A stretch of DNA of 64,000 nucleotides, taken from Hymenobacter sp. BT18. GTDB taxonomy: Bacteria; Bacteroidota; Bacteroidia; Cytophagales; Hymenobacteraceae. The notes beneath the pieces are model-generated. The model worked only from the letters and a program-made list of their open reading frames with translations, was not told where the DNA came from and did no database searches. Positions 41,957 to 51,093 of the stretch are shown one piece after another (position 1 is the first letter of the stretch; each line of letters begins with the position of its first letter). The stretch spans positions 4,070,001 through 4,134,000 of the forward strand of contig NZ_CP050954.1 in the NCBI RefSeq assembly GCF_012273015.1, given 5' to 3'. A program made the translations under genes and the position numbers.

Positions 41957-43819
41957 TTAGCGGGCCACTACCAAGCGGCGGCTGGTCCGCCCGCCCCCGG
42001 GTAGCTCCAGCTGCACCAAGTAAACGCCAGCGGGTACGGAAGCGGGCAGGCGCAGCTCGGGCTGACCAGCTTCAGCGGCTGGCTGCTGCCATACCGTCCG
42101 CCCCAGGGCGTCGAGCACCGTAGCCCGGGTGTAGCGTCCCTGCACCCGCACCACGCCCGAGCTGGGATTTGGATACAGGGAAAGTGCCCCCGCCAATTCG
42201 GCCGGCTGGCTGGCAGTTACCGTGCCCGTCATCACGGGGCGCATCATGGGGGCACCGGCCGGGGTTGTGCTGGTGGTGTTCCAAGCGCCCCGGGCCTGGT
42301 AGTACAAGTAGTCGGTGGGCACGGGGCTGTTCAGATCGAGCCCAAACCGGATAAACTGGCCCGTGGATGGCTGGCCGTAGCCCACCAGGAACGAGCCGCT
42401 GACGGGTACCGGGCTGGCAAAGCTTGCTTCTACAAAGCCAGTGGGGCCCGCGGTGGCCGGAATGGTGAAGGTAGCCGAGGCCTTGGCTTGTTCCTTGGGC
42501 TTGCCCGTAGCATCCAGCTCCCAGATGGCCACCGTAATTGTGCGCCCCGCGCTGCTCGGCAGCTCAGGGTAGAGCAGCACGCCTTTCACCTGGTCGGGCC
42601 GGTTCAGATCAATGCGGTAAGCAAAGTAGGAGGGGGAGCCCCCCGACAAAGCCGGTAGGTTCACGCTGGCTTCGGCGGTGCCGTCGTCGTAGGCATAGTA
42701 GTCAGCCAGCTCGGTCACGCGCGAGATGGTGTCGTTGGGCAGCGTGAGCGGGTTAGTTTCCTTGGCATCAAGGATAATGCGGTGCCGGATGCGCTGCGGC
42801 GTGCCAGTCAGGAGCTGGTTAGCCACGGTTCGCAGGTCCCCGGTAATAGGCAACTGCCGGGAGTTGGCATCAATGGAGCGGTTGCCCACCAGGTACGTCA
42901 GCTCGGCACCGCTGGGCAGGGCCTTGACCGTGCCTGCCCACTCAATAGGCGTGGGCTCCTGCCCGATGGAAAAGCTGTTGATGGTAGTGTACGTCTGGTC
43001 GTTAAGCTCCTCGGCGGGGTTGGGGGCGGCGGCCAGCTGCACGGCGGGCATGCTGGCGTAGCGCTTCAGCAGGGACGTGAGCGGGGCACTGGTCGCAAAA
43101 TCCAGAAATGTGAGGTCCGAGGCCGAGCGGTTGCGGTCCAGCTTCACGTAGTCGATGCTCCAGGAGTCGCGGGTGAAGGCCAGGTTGCCCTGACTGTGAA
43201 GGCGGAACCGGAAACCCGCGTGCAGGTAGCGGCTTTCGTTTACCGGAAAAAGCTCCTGGGCAAAATCAGTGCGCTGGCCGGTGCTGCGCTGGGTCCAGAT
43301 GGTTTGCCAGGTGCCGGCATCATTCAGAAACTCGAGGCGCAGGGCTACCGTGCGCGAGGAGCTGGCGGCCGAAGGCGCCCCCACAATACTGCCCGCCTGC
43401 CAGAAAAAGCTCAGGAATACCCCGGAACCGGCGTTCAGCCCGCTTAAATCGATGGGGAGGGAAGTGAGCGTGTCGGTGTCGCCGTAGAAAGAGGAGCTGC
43501 CGTACGACTGCCCGTTGGCCCGGAGCCCGTCAAACGTGGCGGCATTCCGGGAAGGGGGCGCTACCGCAAACCGGTTGCTGACGAAGGTGCCCCCCGCGGG
43601 GTCCCAGTGCTCGGGGTTGGGTACGCCCTCGGGCTGCTGGGCAAAATCATCGAAAAAGGGCAGGGAAAGTGCCGCCTTGCGGGCCAGCGCGGCTTGGTGC
43701 TTAGGCGGCGCTACGCGGCTGGGGTCGGCCGCCAGGGGGCTGACCTGCTGCGCCCACGCGCCCACCGTGGCCAGCATCAACCCGAGCAGAATACCGAAAA
43801 AAGTAAGAATACGCTTCAT
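41957..43819 (-). CDS. T9SS-secreted protein with type A sorting domain
   Basis: 620 residues from the ATG at 43819, which begins the signal peptide (MKRILTFFGILLGLMLATVG, AWAQ). Residues about 50-260 look like a jelly-roll domain (SLPFFDDFAQQPEGVPNPEH), followed by further beta-rich modules. The last 80 residues (SLYPNPSSGVVRVQGRY to GVYLVQLELPGG) are a type A C-terminal sorting domain. No catalytic motif is recognised. It is probably a cell-surface or extracellular protein; function unknown. Confidence 0.82.
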   Translation of the reverse strand: MKRILTFFGILLGLMLATVGAWAQQVSPLAADPSRVAPPKHQAALARKAALSLPFFDDFAQQPEGVPNPEHWDPAGGTFVSNRFAVAPPSRNAATFDGLRANGQSYGSSSFYGDTDTLTSLPIDLSGLNAGSGVFLSFFWQAGSIVGAPSAASSSRTVALRLEFLNDAGTWQTIWTQRSTGQRTDFAQELFPVNESRYLHAGFRFRLHSQGNLAFTRDSWSIDYVKLDRNRSASDLTFLDFATSAPLTSLLKRYASMPAVQLAAAPNPAEELNDQTYTTINSFSIGQEPTPIEWAGTVKALPSGAELTYLVGNRSIDANSRQLPITGDLRTVANQLLTGTPQRIRHRIILDAKETNPLTLPNDTISRVTELADYYAYDDGTAEASVNLPALSGGSPSYFAYRIDLNRPDQVKGVLLYPELPSSAGRTITVAIWELDATGKPKEQAKASATFTIPATAGPTGFVEASFASPVPVSGSFLVGYGQPSTGQFIRFGLDLNSPVPTDYLYYQARGAWNTTSTTPAGAPMMRPVMTGTVTASQPAELAGALSLYPNPSSGVVRVQGRYTRATVLDALGRTVWQQPAAEAGQPELRLPASVPAGVYLVQLELPGGGRTSRRLVVAR

Positions 43820-43978
43820 CGTGGGCAAGTTACTGGTTGAATAGTTGTCTTGTTTAATAGCTAAACGGATGCCGATGACCAAGCAGCTTCCCTGCTCCTG
43901 GCACTGGCTGCAAGGCGGTGTAAGCAACCATCAACCGTCCAACCGGCAAATCATTCTGGCCTGACAGCTGCTTCAACG

Positions 43979-44015
43979 AAAAAAGCCCGCAACCAGTGCG
44001 GCCGCGGGCTTTTTT
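43979..44015. terminator. Intrinsic terminator after the PASTA gene
   Basis: GAAAAAAGCCCGC / GCGGGCTTTTTTC with a 12-base loop; symmetric, and T-tailed on both strands. Confidence 0.88.
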
Positions 44016-44032
44016 CGGGAGGTTTCTTACTC

Positions 44033-44818
44033 TTACTGAACTTCCTTAATAGGCGCCTCACCGGCTATCCACAAGTCCACCAACTGACCCGTGCGGATGG
44101 TAGCACCCGGTGCCGATACCGGCCGTTGCCGCACAACAGTACCTTCGGTTTGGCCTTCTTCGGGAGCTTGATAGAAAGTGGCGCCCATAAGTAAACCTTG
44201 GCCGGCCAATAGGGTGGCGGCTTCATCGGCGGGCATATTCACGACGTTGGGCACTGGAAATTCTTGGTTGCCCAGACCGTCACCAACTTGTAAGTCTACT
44301 TTAGTGCCTTTGGCGATGGGCGCGCCGGGCGCAATTTCCTTGCCGTTAACCAGTTGCTTGAGTACCGCATTTTGTGCTGGGTCTGGTACCAGTTGAATTT
44401 GACCGACATTCAAGTCGTAGCTTTTCAGAATCATCTGGGCGTTTTTCACCGAGCCCTCTGTGAGCTTTGGCATTTTGATGACGGGTGGGTTTTTCATGGC
44501 CACCGCAATGTAGATTTTGCGGCCCTGCTTTACCCGGTCGCCGGGGCGGGGCTCCTGCGTGAGCACCGTGCCAGGCCGCACCGAGGCGTCGTAGCTGCTG
44601 TCGTCCACGAAGTAGGCCAGGTTCCGCTCGTCGAGGTAATCCTCCAGGGCTTCCTGGTTCATGCCTGTAATTTTGGGGACCACAATCGTTTCGCCGTGGT
44701 TGGTGGTGAAGGGCAGGTATACGTAGAAAAAGCCCAGCACCAGCACGGCTACCAGCGCCGCAATGGCGGCCAGGTGCTTCACCACATCCAGGGGCGTATC
44801 CGATTTAAAAAAAGACAT
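44033..44818 (-). CDS. Single-pass membrane protein with three PASTA domains
   Basis: 261 residues: a short cytoplasmic start, one membrane helix (about 18-36, AAIAALVAVLVLGFFYVYL), then three PASTA repeats outside (about 45-110, 113-180 and 185-255; for example VPKITGMNQEALEDYLDERN). There is no kinase domain, unlike PknB-type proteins. PASTA domains bind peptidoglycan fragments, and the upstream gene encodes a double D-Ala-D-Ala ligase on the same strand, so a link to cell-wall synthesis is likely. Confidence 0.85.
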   Translation of the reverse strand: MSFFKSDTPLDVVKHLAAIAALVAVLVLGFFYVYLPFTTNHGETIVVPKITGMNQEALEDYLDERNLAYFVDDSSYDASVRPGTVLTQEPRPGDRVKQGRKIYIAVAMKNPPVIKMPKLTEGSVKNAQMILKSYDLNVGQIQLVPDPAQNAVLKQLVNGKEIAPGAPIAKGTKVDLQVGDGLGNQEFPVPNVVNMPADEAATLLAGQGLLMGATFYQAPEEGQTEGTVVRQRPVSAPGATIRTGQLVDLWIAGEAPIKEVQ

Positions 44819-44824
44819 TTGGTG

Positions 44825-44866
44825 GAGAACTTAGAGGATAGAGCTTAGATCTGAGAGTTCAGAACG
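44825..44866. repeat. Degenerate copy of the 'GAACTTAGA...GAGCTTAGA' repeat
   Basis: GAGAACTTAGAGGATAGAGC with the following bases resembles the arms of the long inverted repeat at 49072-49222. It lies between ddl and the PASTA gene and indicates a dispersed intergenic repeat family. Confidence 0.45.
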
Positions 44867-44952
44867 AAGAAGCAAAGCTAGCGAGAAGGGAAAAGTCCTG
44901 GGCTAAGCTAGGGGAAAAGCCAATTACGAGGATATCGGGACGAGCCGGCGCT

Positions 44953-47709
44953 TTATGATTTGAGGGCTGATTTCTCAACTCGCTGCTTGCCAAACTCCAG
45001 AATCCGGTCGATGAACTCGTAGGGCGTGTAGCCGGCCAAAGCCGTCTGGTGGAAGATGCAGGTGGCGGGCGTCATGCCGGGCAAAGAGTTTACCTCGATG
45101 ATGAGTACCTCCACGGCCCCGTTCTGGCGCACCCGCACAAAGGCATCAATGCGGGCGTAGCCCTGAATATTCAGGATTTCGGCCACCCGGCGCAGTTCCT
45201 TCTTCACCTCTTCCGACACGCGCTGGCGCTCCGTGAGGTCGGCGGCATAGCGGGCCGGGGTAATATTCTGGCCTTCGCCGGCCAGGAACTTCTCCTCCAG
45301 GCTCAGCACCTCGCCGGTGGCCAGGGCTTCCGATGCCTCAAAGACCTCAATCTGCAGCTGGCCATTTTCGTCCCAGTGGGTGAGCAGGCCCCCGGTCACT
45401 TCCAGGAAGTGCGCGGCCCCGTCGCGGCTGATGAGGGTTTCTACCAGGAAGGCATCTTTCTGCGGAAACTCTTCCTTGAAGCCCAGGCTGAGCGTGGTAG
45501 CCTCGGCAGGCATCAGGTCTTCCTGGTTGCGGAAAATCAGGCGGGTGAAGGCTTCCAGCTCCGCGCGGTTCTTGATTTTCTTTACGGCCGAGGAGCAGCC
45601 GTCGTCGGCGGGCTTGGCAATGAAGGGGTAGGGAAACTGCGTCTCCAGGCTGCGGTAGAAGCCTTCGGCATCGGCTTCCCACTCCAGGCGGTTGGCCATG
45701 CGGTGCTCGGCCACGCGCAGGCCCGCTTCTCGCAGGCGCTTGTTGGTTTCGAACTTGTTGATGGTAATGCTGGAGCTTTCCACGCCCGAGCCGTTGTAAG
45801 GCAAGCCAAATGTCTCCAATTCCCGCTGCAGGGCGCCATCCTCGCCGGGGCGGCCGTGCAGGGCAATAAACACTTCGTCTACCATGCCCGCCAGCTCCTC
45901 AAACGACACGCGCCGGGGCTGGGCCGTGGGTTGCCCGGCGTAGGTGCTGGTGATGCCCTGGGCCTCGCGGCGGATACGCTCCAGAATGGGGTGAAGGCCG
46001 TGGCCTGCTTCCATGTACTCCACTTTCTCGCGGATGTCGTCGGCGTTGTCCTTCAGCATCACGTTGATGGGCAGCACGTAGAGGCGGAATTCCTCGCTGT
46101 TGCCGGTCAGGAATACCGGCACCGGCTCGTACTTGATGCTGGAGCTGAGCTTTTCGTAGATATTCCGGCCGCTTTCCACCGAAATGTGCCGCTCCGAGGA
46201 ATAGCCACCCATAATCACGGCCACCTTCGTGCGGGTGCGCTCCTCCGAAGCCCGGGCTGCCACGGCGGCATCCAGCTGCGTGAGCAATCCAGCCAGCTTC
46301 ACGGGCCGTAGCCCGCCGCGCCGCCGCGCCGCCAGGGAAGTGCGAATCAGGAACGTCAGGAACTGCGACGGGTTGAGGCCGATTTCGGCGGCCTGATGGA
46401 AGAAGAACGAGGCCGGCAGCATGCCCGAGGTGGTGTTCGGGTCGTTCAGGAACAGCTGGCCATCGGGCCCAATGAAGCCATCCAGGCGGGCATATACCTG
46501 GAAGCCGAACGTGCGGAACATTTCCTCGCAGGCTTCCCGGATGCGCTGAATGTCGGCTTCGGGCAAGTCGATGGGCGTGATTTTGCGCGAGAGGCCGGGC
46601 AGGTACTTCGAGCGATAGTCGAACATTTCCTCGCCCTTCACAATCTCCGTAGGCGGTAGCGCCAGCGGCTGACCGTTGGCATCTTCGACCACAATGCACG
46701 AAAACTCGCGGCCCTGCACGAAGCTTTCTACCAGCACCTGGGTTTCGCCCTCCACGCTGGTCAGGCGCACGGCTTCGGCCGTTTGCAGCCGCTCGTTCAG
46801 CACGTTCAGCAACTGCTCGGGCTGGTAGATGAGTTGCGTTTCAGGTTCCGGGTTTTGGGTTTCGGGTTGGTCGTGCGAACCTGAAACTTGAGACTCGAAA
46901 CCCGAAACTACCACGGGCAGGCCGATACCGTCGCGGATGTCAACCAGCTGCTGCAGCCACACCATTTTCTGGGTGTCCGACAGGCCATGCCACTCCGTTT
47001 GAGTGACGGTTTTGCGGAACAGGCTGCGTTCTACGGCAGCCTGAAATTTGGTCACGTCGGCTTCGCGTAGAATGCTGATGCCGATGCTGCTGCCCTGGCG
47101 CGGGGCCTTGAACACCAGCGGCAAACCCAGCTCGCGCACCAGGTAATCCAGGGTTGCCTGCGCATCGGCGGCGTCCCATTCTTCGGCCGTAACAAGGCGG
47201 AAATCGGGCGTCGGGCGGTTCAGGGCTTTGAGTAGCTTTTTCTGGGCAATCTTATCAATGCCGAAGGCTGAAGGGAGAATGCCGGAGCCCGAGTACGGAA
47301 TGCCGTACCATTCCAGCAGCCCCTGGATAGCGCCATCCTCGCCGGCGGGTCCGTGCAAAGCCAGGAAGGCGAAGTCAACCAGGCTGGCCAGCTCCCGGGG
47401 CTCCACGCGGCGGCCTACTTCCGCGATGATGCGGTCCTGCTCGTCCAGGCTCAGCTCGCCCAGGCTTTCGAAGTACATCTGCACCGGTAGCTCCGCGGGC
47501 GGCAGCGCCGACACGGGCGGGTAAAAGTCGCGAATGGTGCCTTTGTAGATGTATTCCCAGTTGAGCAGGATGAAGTTGCCGCGGCTGTCCACAAACACGG
47601 GCACGGCCTCAAACAGGGACTTATCCAGATTATCGTACACGGTGCGGCCGCCCGCGAAGCTGATTTCCCGCTCGCGCGACGGGCCACCGAAGAAGATGCC
47701 AATTTTCAT
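44953..47709 (-). CDS. ddl: Tandem-fused D-alanine-D-alanine ligase (two ATP-grasp ligase units)
   Basis: 918 residues, about 2.5 times a normal Ddl. Unit 1 (about 1-480) starts KIGIFFGGPSREREISFAGG and has LALHGPAGEDGAIQGLLEWY, PLVFKAPRQGSSIGI and NDPNTTSGMLPASFFFHQA. Unit 2 (about 490-918) repeats this: VAVIMGGYSSERHISVESGR, IALHGRPGEDGALQRELETF, PFIAKPADDGCSSAVKKI and EVNSLPGMTPATCIFHQTA. Both keep ATP-grasp motifs, but unit 1 deviates at the metal-binding end (NDPNTTSGM versus EVNSLPGMT). It should supply D-Ala-D-Ala for peptidoglycan. A low-complexity insert (about 270-290) comes from a repeat at 46838-46908. Confidence 0.88.
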   Translation of the reverse strand: MKIGIFFGGPSREREISFAGGRTVYDNLDKSLFEAVPVFVDSRGNFILLNWEYIYKGTIRDFYPPVSALPPAELPVQMYFESLGELSLDEQDRIIAEVGRRVEPRELASLVDFAFLALHGPAGEDGAIQGLLEWYGIPYSGSGILPSAFGIDKIAQKKLLKALNRPTPDFRLVTAEEWDAADAQATLDYLVRELGLPLVFKAPRQGSSIGISILREADVTKFQAAVERSLFRKTVTQTEWHGLSDTQKMVWLQQLVDIRDGIGLPVVVSGFESQVSGSHDQPETQNPEPETQLIYQPEQLLNVLNERLQTAEAVRLTSVEGETQVLVESFVQGREFSCIVVEDANGQPLALPPTEIVKGEEMFDYRSKYLPGLSRKITPIDLPEADIQRIREACEEMFRTFGFQVYARLDGFIGPDGQLFLNDPNTTSGMLPASFFFHQAAEIGLNPSQFLTFLIRTSLAARRRGGLRPVKLAGLLTQLDAAVAARASEERTRTKVAVIMGGYSSERHISVESGRNIYEKLSSSIKYEPVPVFLTGNSEEFRLYVLPINVMLKDNADDIREKVEYMEAGHGLHPILERIRREAQGITSTYAGQPTAQPRRVSFEELAGMVDEVFIALHGRPGEDGALQRELETFGLPYNGSGVESSSITINKFETNKRLREAGLRVAEHRMANRLEWEADAEGFYRSLETQFPYPFIAKPADDGCSSAVKKIKNRAELEAFTRLIFRNQEDLMPAEATTLSLGFKEEFPQKDAFLVETLISRDGAAHFLEVTGGLLTHWDENGQLQIEVFEASEALATGEVLSLEEKFLAGEGQNITPARYAADLTERQRVSEEVKKELRRVAEILNIQGYARIDAFVRVRQNGAVEVLIIEVNSLPGMTPATCIFHQTALAGYTPYEFIDRILEFGKQRVEKSALKS
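46838..46908. repeat. Interleaved inverted repeats inserted in the ddl coding sequence
   Basis: GTTTCAGGTTC (46838-46848) pairs with GAACCTGAAAC (46877-46887), and GTTTCGGGTT (46859-46868) pairs with AACCCGAAAC (46899-46908). In frame it encodes the low-complexity SGFESQVSGSHDQPETQNPE region, which interrupts the first ligase unit without breaking the frame. Confidence 0.6.
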
Positions 47710-47771
47710 ATCAGGGGCAAAGGTAGTATTTCAAGAGGTGAGGAGAGAATAAGCCGCCTGATGAAAACAAG

Positions 47772-47803
47772 CACGCGAGATTCCTCGCTCCGCTCGGAAT
47801 GAC
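47772..47803. repeat. Dispersed intergenic repeat (GAGATTCCTCGCTCCGCTCG type)
   Basis: CGAGATTCCTCGCTCCGCTC followed by GGAATGACG, with the inner palindrome CGCTCCGCTCG. I recognise this wording from repeats scattered between genes in Hymenobacter and related genomes. It lies between the ddl and pgk starts. Confidence 0.5.
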
Positions 47804-47885
47804 GTTCTACCTTCCTCATCCGTTCCTTTATCCTCTCATCCCCTCATTACCTATCTTCGCCCCAGCCAAACCCAATTCCTGTTCC

Positions 47886-49070
47886 ATGAAAACCCTCGAT
47901 CAGTACAACTTCGCCGGCAAGCGCGCCGTGGTGCGCGTAGATTTCAACGTGCCGCTCGACAAAAGCTTCGCCATTACCGACGATACCCGCATCCGGGCCG
48001 CTACGCCCACGATCAAGAAAATTCTGCAGGATGGCGGCTCCGTGGTGCTGCTCTCGCACCTGGGCCGGCCCAAAGGTGGCCCCGAGGATAAGTACTCGCT
48101 TAAGCACCTAGTAGCCCGCCTGGGTGAGGAATACGGCCAGGAAGTACAGTTTGCCACCGACGCACTCGACGCTGAAGCCCAGGCTCAGGCGCTGCAACCC
48201 GGCCAGATTCTGCTGGTGGAAAACGTGCGGTTCTACGCCGAAGAAGAAAAGGGCAACGCTGAATTCGCGGCTAAGCTGGCCAAGCTTGGCGACGTGTACG
48301 TGAACGATGCCTTTGGTGCCGCGCACCGCAAGCACGCCTCCACGGCCGTTATTGCCGAAAACTTCGCCCCCGAGGACCGCGTGGGCGGCTACCTGCTGCA
48401 GGGCGAGCTGGACAATGCCAAAAAAGTGCTGGAAGAAGCCGAGCGCCCTTTCACCGCCATCATGGGCGGAGCCAAGATTTCCGACAAAATCCTCATCATT
48501 GAGAAGCTGCTCGACAAAGTAGACAACCTGCTCATCGGCGGCGGCATGGCTTACACGTTTGCCAAGGCCCAGGGCGGCAGCATCGGCAACTCGCTGCTGG
48601 AAGCCGACAAAATGGACCTGGCCCTGGAGCTTATCGAGAAAGCCAAGGCCAAGGGCGTGAACCTGGTGCTGCCCACCGACAGTCTCATTGCCGACAAATT
48701 TGCCAACGACGCCGAAACCAAAGTGACGCCGAACAGCCAGATTCCCGACGGCTGGATGGGCCTCGACCTCGGCCCGGATTCCATCCAGGCATTTTCCGAC
48801 ATCGTGCGCCAGTCGAAAACCATCCTCTGGAACGGACCCATGGGCGTGTTTGAAATGAGCAACTTCGCCAAGGGCACCGAATCGGTGGCCCAGGCCATTG
48901 CCGATGCCACCCAGCAGGGCGCCTTCAGCCTCATTGGCGGCGGCGACTCCGCGGCGGCCGTCAACCAGCTGGGCTTCTCGGAGCAGGTAAGCTACATCAG
49001 CACCGGCGGCGGCGCCCTGCTGGAGTACATGGAAGGCAAAGAGCTGCCCGGCGTAACGGCCCTGGGCTAG
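47886..49070 (+). CDS. pgk: Phosphoglycerate kinase
   Basis: 394 residues from the ATG at 47886 ([20 protein letters not shown]), the usual N-terminus; the longer frame from 47799 starts inside a repeat. Conserved: [65 protein letters not shown] and [13 protein letters not shown]. It transfers phosphate between 1,3-bisphosphoglycerate and ADP in glycolysis. A near-consensus -7 element (TATCTTCG, 47852-47859) lies 27 bases upstream. Confidence 0.96.
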   Translation: MKTLDQYNFAGKRAVVRVDFNVPLDKSFAITDDTRIRAATPTIKKILQDGGSVVLLSHLGRPKGGPEDKYSLKHLVARLGEEYGQEVQFATDALDAEAQAQALQPGQILLVENVRFYAEEEKGNAEFAAKLAKLGDVYVNDAFGAAHRKHASTAVIAENFAPEDRVGGYLLQGELDNAKKVLEEAERPFTAIMGGAKISDKILIIEKLLDKVDNLLIGGGMAYTFAKAQGGSIGNSLLEADKMDLALELIEKAKAKGVNLVLPTDSLIADKFANDAETKVTPNSQIPDGWMGLDLGPDSIQAFSDIVRQSKTILWNGPMGVFEMSNFAKGTESVAQAIADATQQGAFSLIGGGDSAAAVNQLGFSEQVSYISTGGGALLEYMEGKELPGVTALG

Positions 49071-49071
49071 G

Positions 49072-49222
49072 TTAGAACTTAGAACCGAGAGCTTAGAACT
49101 GAGAGCCAAGAAAAGAGCGGGGCTTATCGTTCTGGCAACGCGCCAGCAAACGATAAGCCCCGCTCTTTTCTTGGCTCTCAGTTCTTGATCCTATGCTCTA
49201 AGCTCTCGGTTCTAAGTTCTAA
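49072..49222. repeat. Long inverted repeat (60-bp arms) doubling as terminator after pgk
   Basis: The left arm 49072-49131 is reproduced exactly in reverse complement on the right (49149-49222), apart from a 13-base insertion (TGATCCTATGCTC) in the right arm. The core (AAAAGAGCGGGGCTTATCGT and complement) ends in T-runs on both strands, so it terminates pgk and the convergent gene. The outer part repeats GAACTTAGAACCGAGAGCTT-like words. The right arm ends within the stop codon of the gene at 49219. Confidence 0.8.
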
Positions 49223-49854
49223 TTCAGATACGGCGTTTCCAGGTCCTGACCCATGAGCTTGAGCGGGTCCAGGGAAAGCCGGCCGGTAAGGCGGGTGCTG
49301 AGTGTGCGCAGCTCTTGCTCCGACAACACGTTGAGGTGGTGCAGCCAGTGGAGGCGGTGCAGCTGCAACTCAATCGGCCCCAAGGGATTCACCTGGGCGT
49401 ATTCACTGCGCAGGTAGCCGTGGGCGCGGTGGCGTAGCTCGTCGGTGAAAGCCTCGAAAGCGGCCCGCTGGCTGGCTCTCAGCGGCATGGTGATGCGCAG
49501 GCGGTTGGTGTACAGGGTAGTGGTAGCGCCATACCAGCGGCGCAAGGCTACGATACTGCCCACCACCAAGCCAAAGGCCAGCATAGCTACCCAGGCCTCC
49601 GGGTCGTCGGCCATGTGCAGCGCCGCCGAGGCTAGGTGGTACCCAAGCCACACCAGTACCCAAACCCAGGAAAAAGACCAGGTGGGCTGCGTGTGCTCCA
49701 CCGACACCGGCAGCAGCTCTTCGTAGGGAATTTCACTTTCCAGCCACGCTACACCGTTCCGCTTCCGCTGGCTGATGTATAAGCCGTGTTGCCGCAAAAC
49801 CAGCAGGCTGGTTCCGCGCAAAAAGTGCGTTTGAGAAAATTGGAGAAACGTCAT
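49219..49854 (-). CDS. Membrane protein of unknown function (two TM helices)
   Basis: 211 residues. The first 55 residues look beta-rich (FLRGTSLLVLRQHGLYISQR), like the start of a PH-like or signalling-adaptor fold. Two adjacent membrane helices follow (about 60-80, SFSWVWVLVWLGYHLASAAL, and 88-106, WVAMLAFGLVVGSIVALRRW), then a soluble domain with a long helix (ASQRAAFEAFTDELRHRA) and a His-rich stretch. I do not recognise the family. It stands 42 bases downstream of the protease gene stop on the same strand, so it may be the last gene of a HAD-protease operon. Confidence 0.6.
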   Translation of the reverse strand: MTFLQFSQTHFLRGTSLLVLRQHGLYISQRKRNGVAWLESEIPYEELLPVSVEHTQPTWSFSWVWVLVWLGYHLASAALHMADDPEAWVAMLAFGLVVGSIVALRRWYGATTTLYTNRLRITMPLRASQRAAFEAFTDELRHRAHGYLRSEYAQVNPLGPIELQLHRLHWLHHLNVLSEQELRTLSTRLTGRLSLDPLKLMGQDLETPYLN

Positions 49855-49896
49855 CGTGCGTGCCGGCCCGGTGCAACGCCCTGGCCAGCGGATCCA

Positions 49897-51093
49897 TTAA
49901 GTAAAGCTAAACGGCGAAGGCGTAAAGCACAGCACAAAAATAAGCAGCATCAGCCAGCCCAGCACCTTGCGGGCGGTACTAAGTGGCTGTTCGTTGGGCG
50001 CCGGGGGGTGGTAGATGCCCGTTACCGTGCCCAGCAGCAAGCCAAACGCCAGCCAGCCCGGCTGCCCCTGCAGGGTGGGCAGGGCCGAGGCCACGGCTAT
50101 CTGGGCGGCCCACACCGCCAGGGCCAGCATGGCGCCCCGCCGTGGAGTAGGCAGGGCCCGCCGAAACACCAGAAACAGGTAAAGCCCATAGGGCAGGCCC
50201 CAGTACAACCAGGTGCTGGAACTGGTGCTCAGGGAAAACAGGCCCAGGCCCGCGTAGAAAATGAAGGCGATGAACAGGGCCGCCGACAGCCGGTTGGCCC
50301 GCCGGAACCCCAGCAGCCCGTACAGGATGTGGCCGCCATCCAGTTGTCCTATGGGTACTAGGTTCAGGGCCGTGAAAAACAACGACAGCGCCCCGGCCAT
50401 CAGCACGGGGTAGTGCATCAGCTCATTAGGATGCGGTAGCCGCGCGGGGTCAGCAAACAGGTATTCCAGGCCCTGATACAATAGAGGCTTGGCCAGCGTA
50501 ATGGTTTCGCCGGACTGCTGGTACACGTAGCGGGCATATTCGGCACCGTAGACGCGGTACTCCGGGTGAATGGTGAAGATATACTCCAGCGGCGGCAGGT
50601 GCGTGAAGCCGTAAATAAGCACGGGTATGGCTACCAGAAACCCCGCTAGCGGCCCCGCTAGCCCTACATCGAAATACTCCCGCCGCGAGTAAATGCGGTC
50701 CTTAATGCGGATGACGGCGCCAAACGTGCCCAGCGTATTGAAAAAGCCCGTGAAAAACGGAATGTAGTAGGGCAGCGAAGCGCGGATCCGGTTGTGGCGG
50801 GCCGTGAAGTAGTGGCCAAACTCATGCACCGTGAGCACACCCAGGAAGGGCACCGAAAACCACAGCCCCTGCACAACCTCGGCAACCTGGAAACCCGGCT
50901 CAGCAAAAGTAAACCGGCCCGTTATCCATTCGGCCCCGGCCAGAGTAGTGGTAGCAAGGGTGACCAGAAACAAAACCAGGTGTAGCAGGTAACGCTGCCA
51001 CCGGGGCCGCGCGGGTCGCTCGTAGCGCCGGAAAGCAACCGGACTTTCGGCTGCGGGGGCATCAAAATCAGGCGGAAGGGGAGTCGAAGGCAC
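49897..51093 (-). CDS. Site-2 protease family (M50) membrane metalloprotease
   Basis: 398 residues if the GTG at 51093 is the start; this overlaps the HAD gene by 26 bases. A CTG/GTG choice is needed because no ATG exists near the domain; the in-frame ATG at 51177 would add 28 residues and overlap HAD by 110 bases. About six or seven membrane helices. HEFGH (90-94) is the zinc site and NLVPIGQLDGGH the second M50 motif with the third ligand Asp. It resembles the plant EGY/bacterial S2P-like group without PDZ domain. It should cleave membrane substrates within the bilayer; targets unknown. Confidence 0.82.
   Translation of the reverse strand: MPSTPLPPDFDAPAAESPVAFRRYERPARPRWQRYLLHLVLFLVTLATTTLAGAEWITGRFTFAEPGFQVAEVVQGLWFSVPFLGVLTVHEFGHYFTARHNRIRASLPYYIPFFTGFFNTLGTFGAVIRIKDRIYSRREYFDVGLAGPLAGFLVAIPVLIYGFTHLPPLEYIFTIHPEYRVYGAEYARYVYQQSGETITLAKPLLYQGLEYLFADPARLPHPNELMHYPVLMAGALSLFFTALNLVPIGQLDGGHILYGLLGFRRANRLSAALFIAFIFYAGLGLFSLSTSSSTWLYWGLPYGLYLFLVFRRALPTPRRGAMLALAVWAAQIAVASALPTLQGQPGWLAFGLLLGTVTGIYHPPAPNEQPLSTARKVLGWLMLLIFVLCFTPSPFSFT

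Noticed and set aside
45049..46311. 420-codon plus-strand ORF inside ddl
   Set aside because: Shadow of the ligase gene; no domain, atypical composition.
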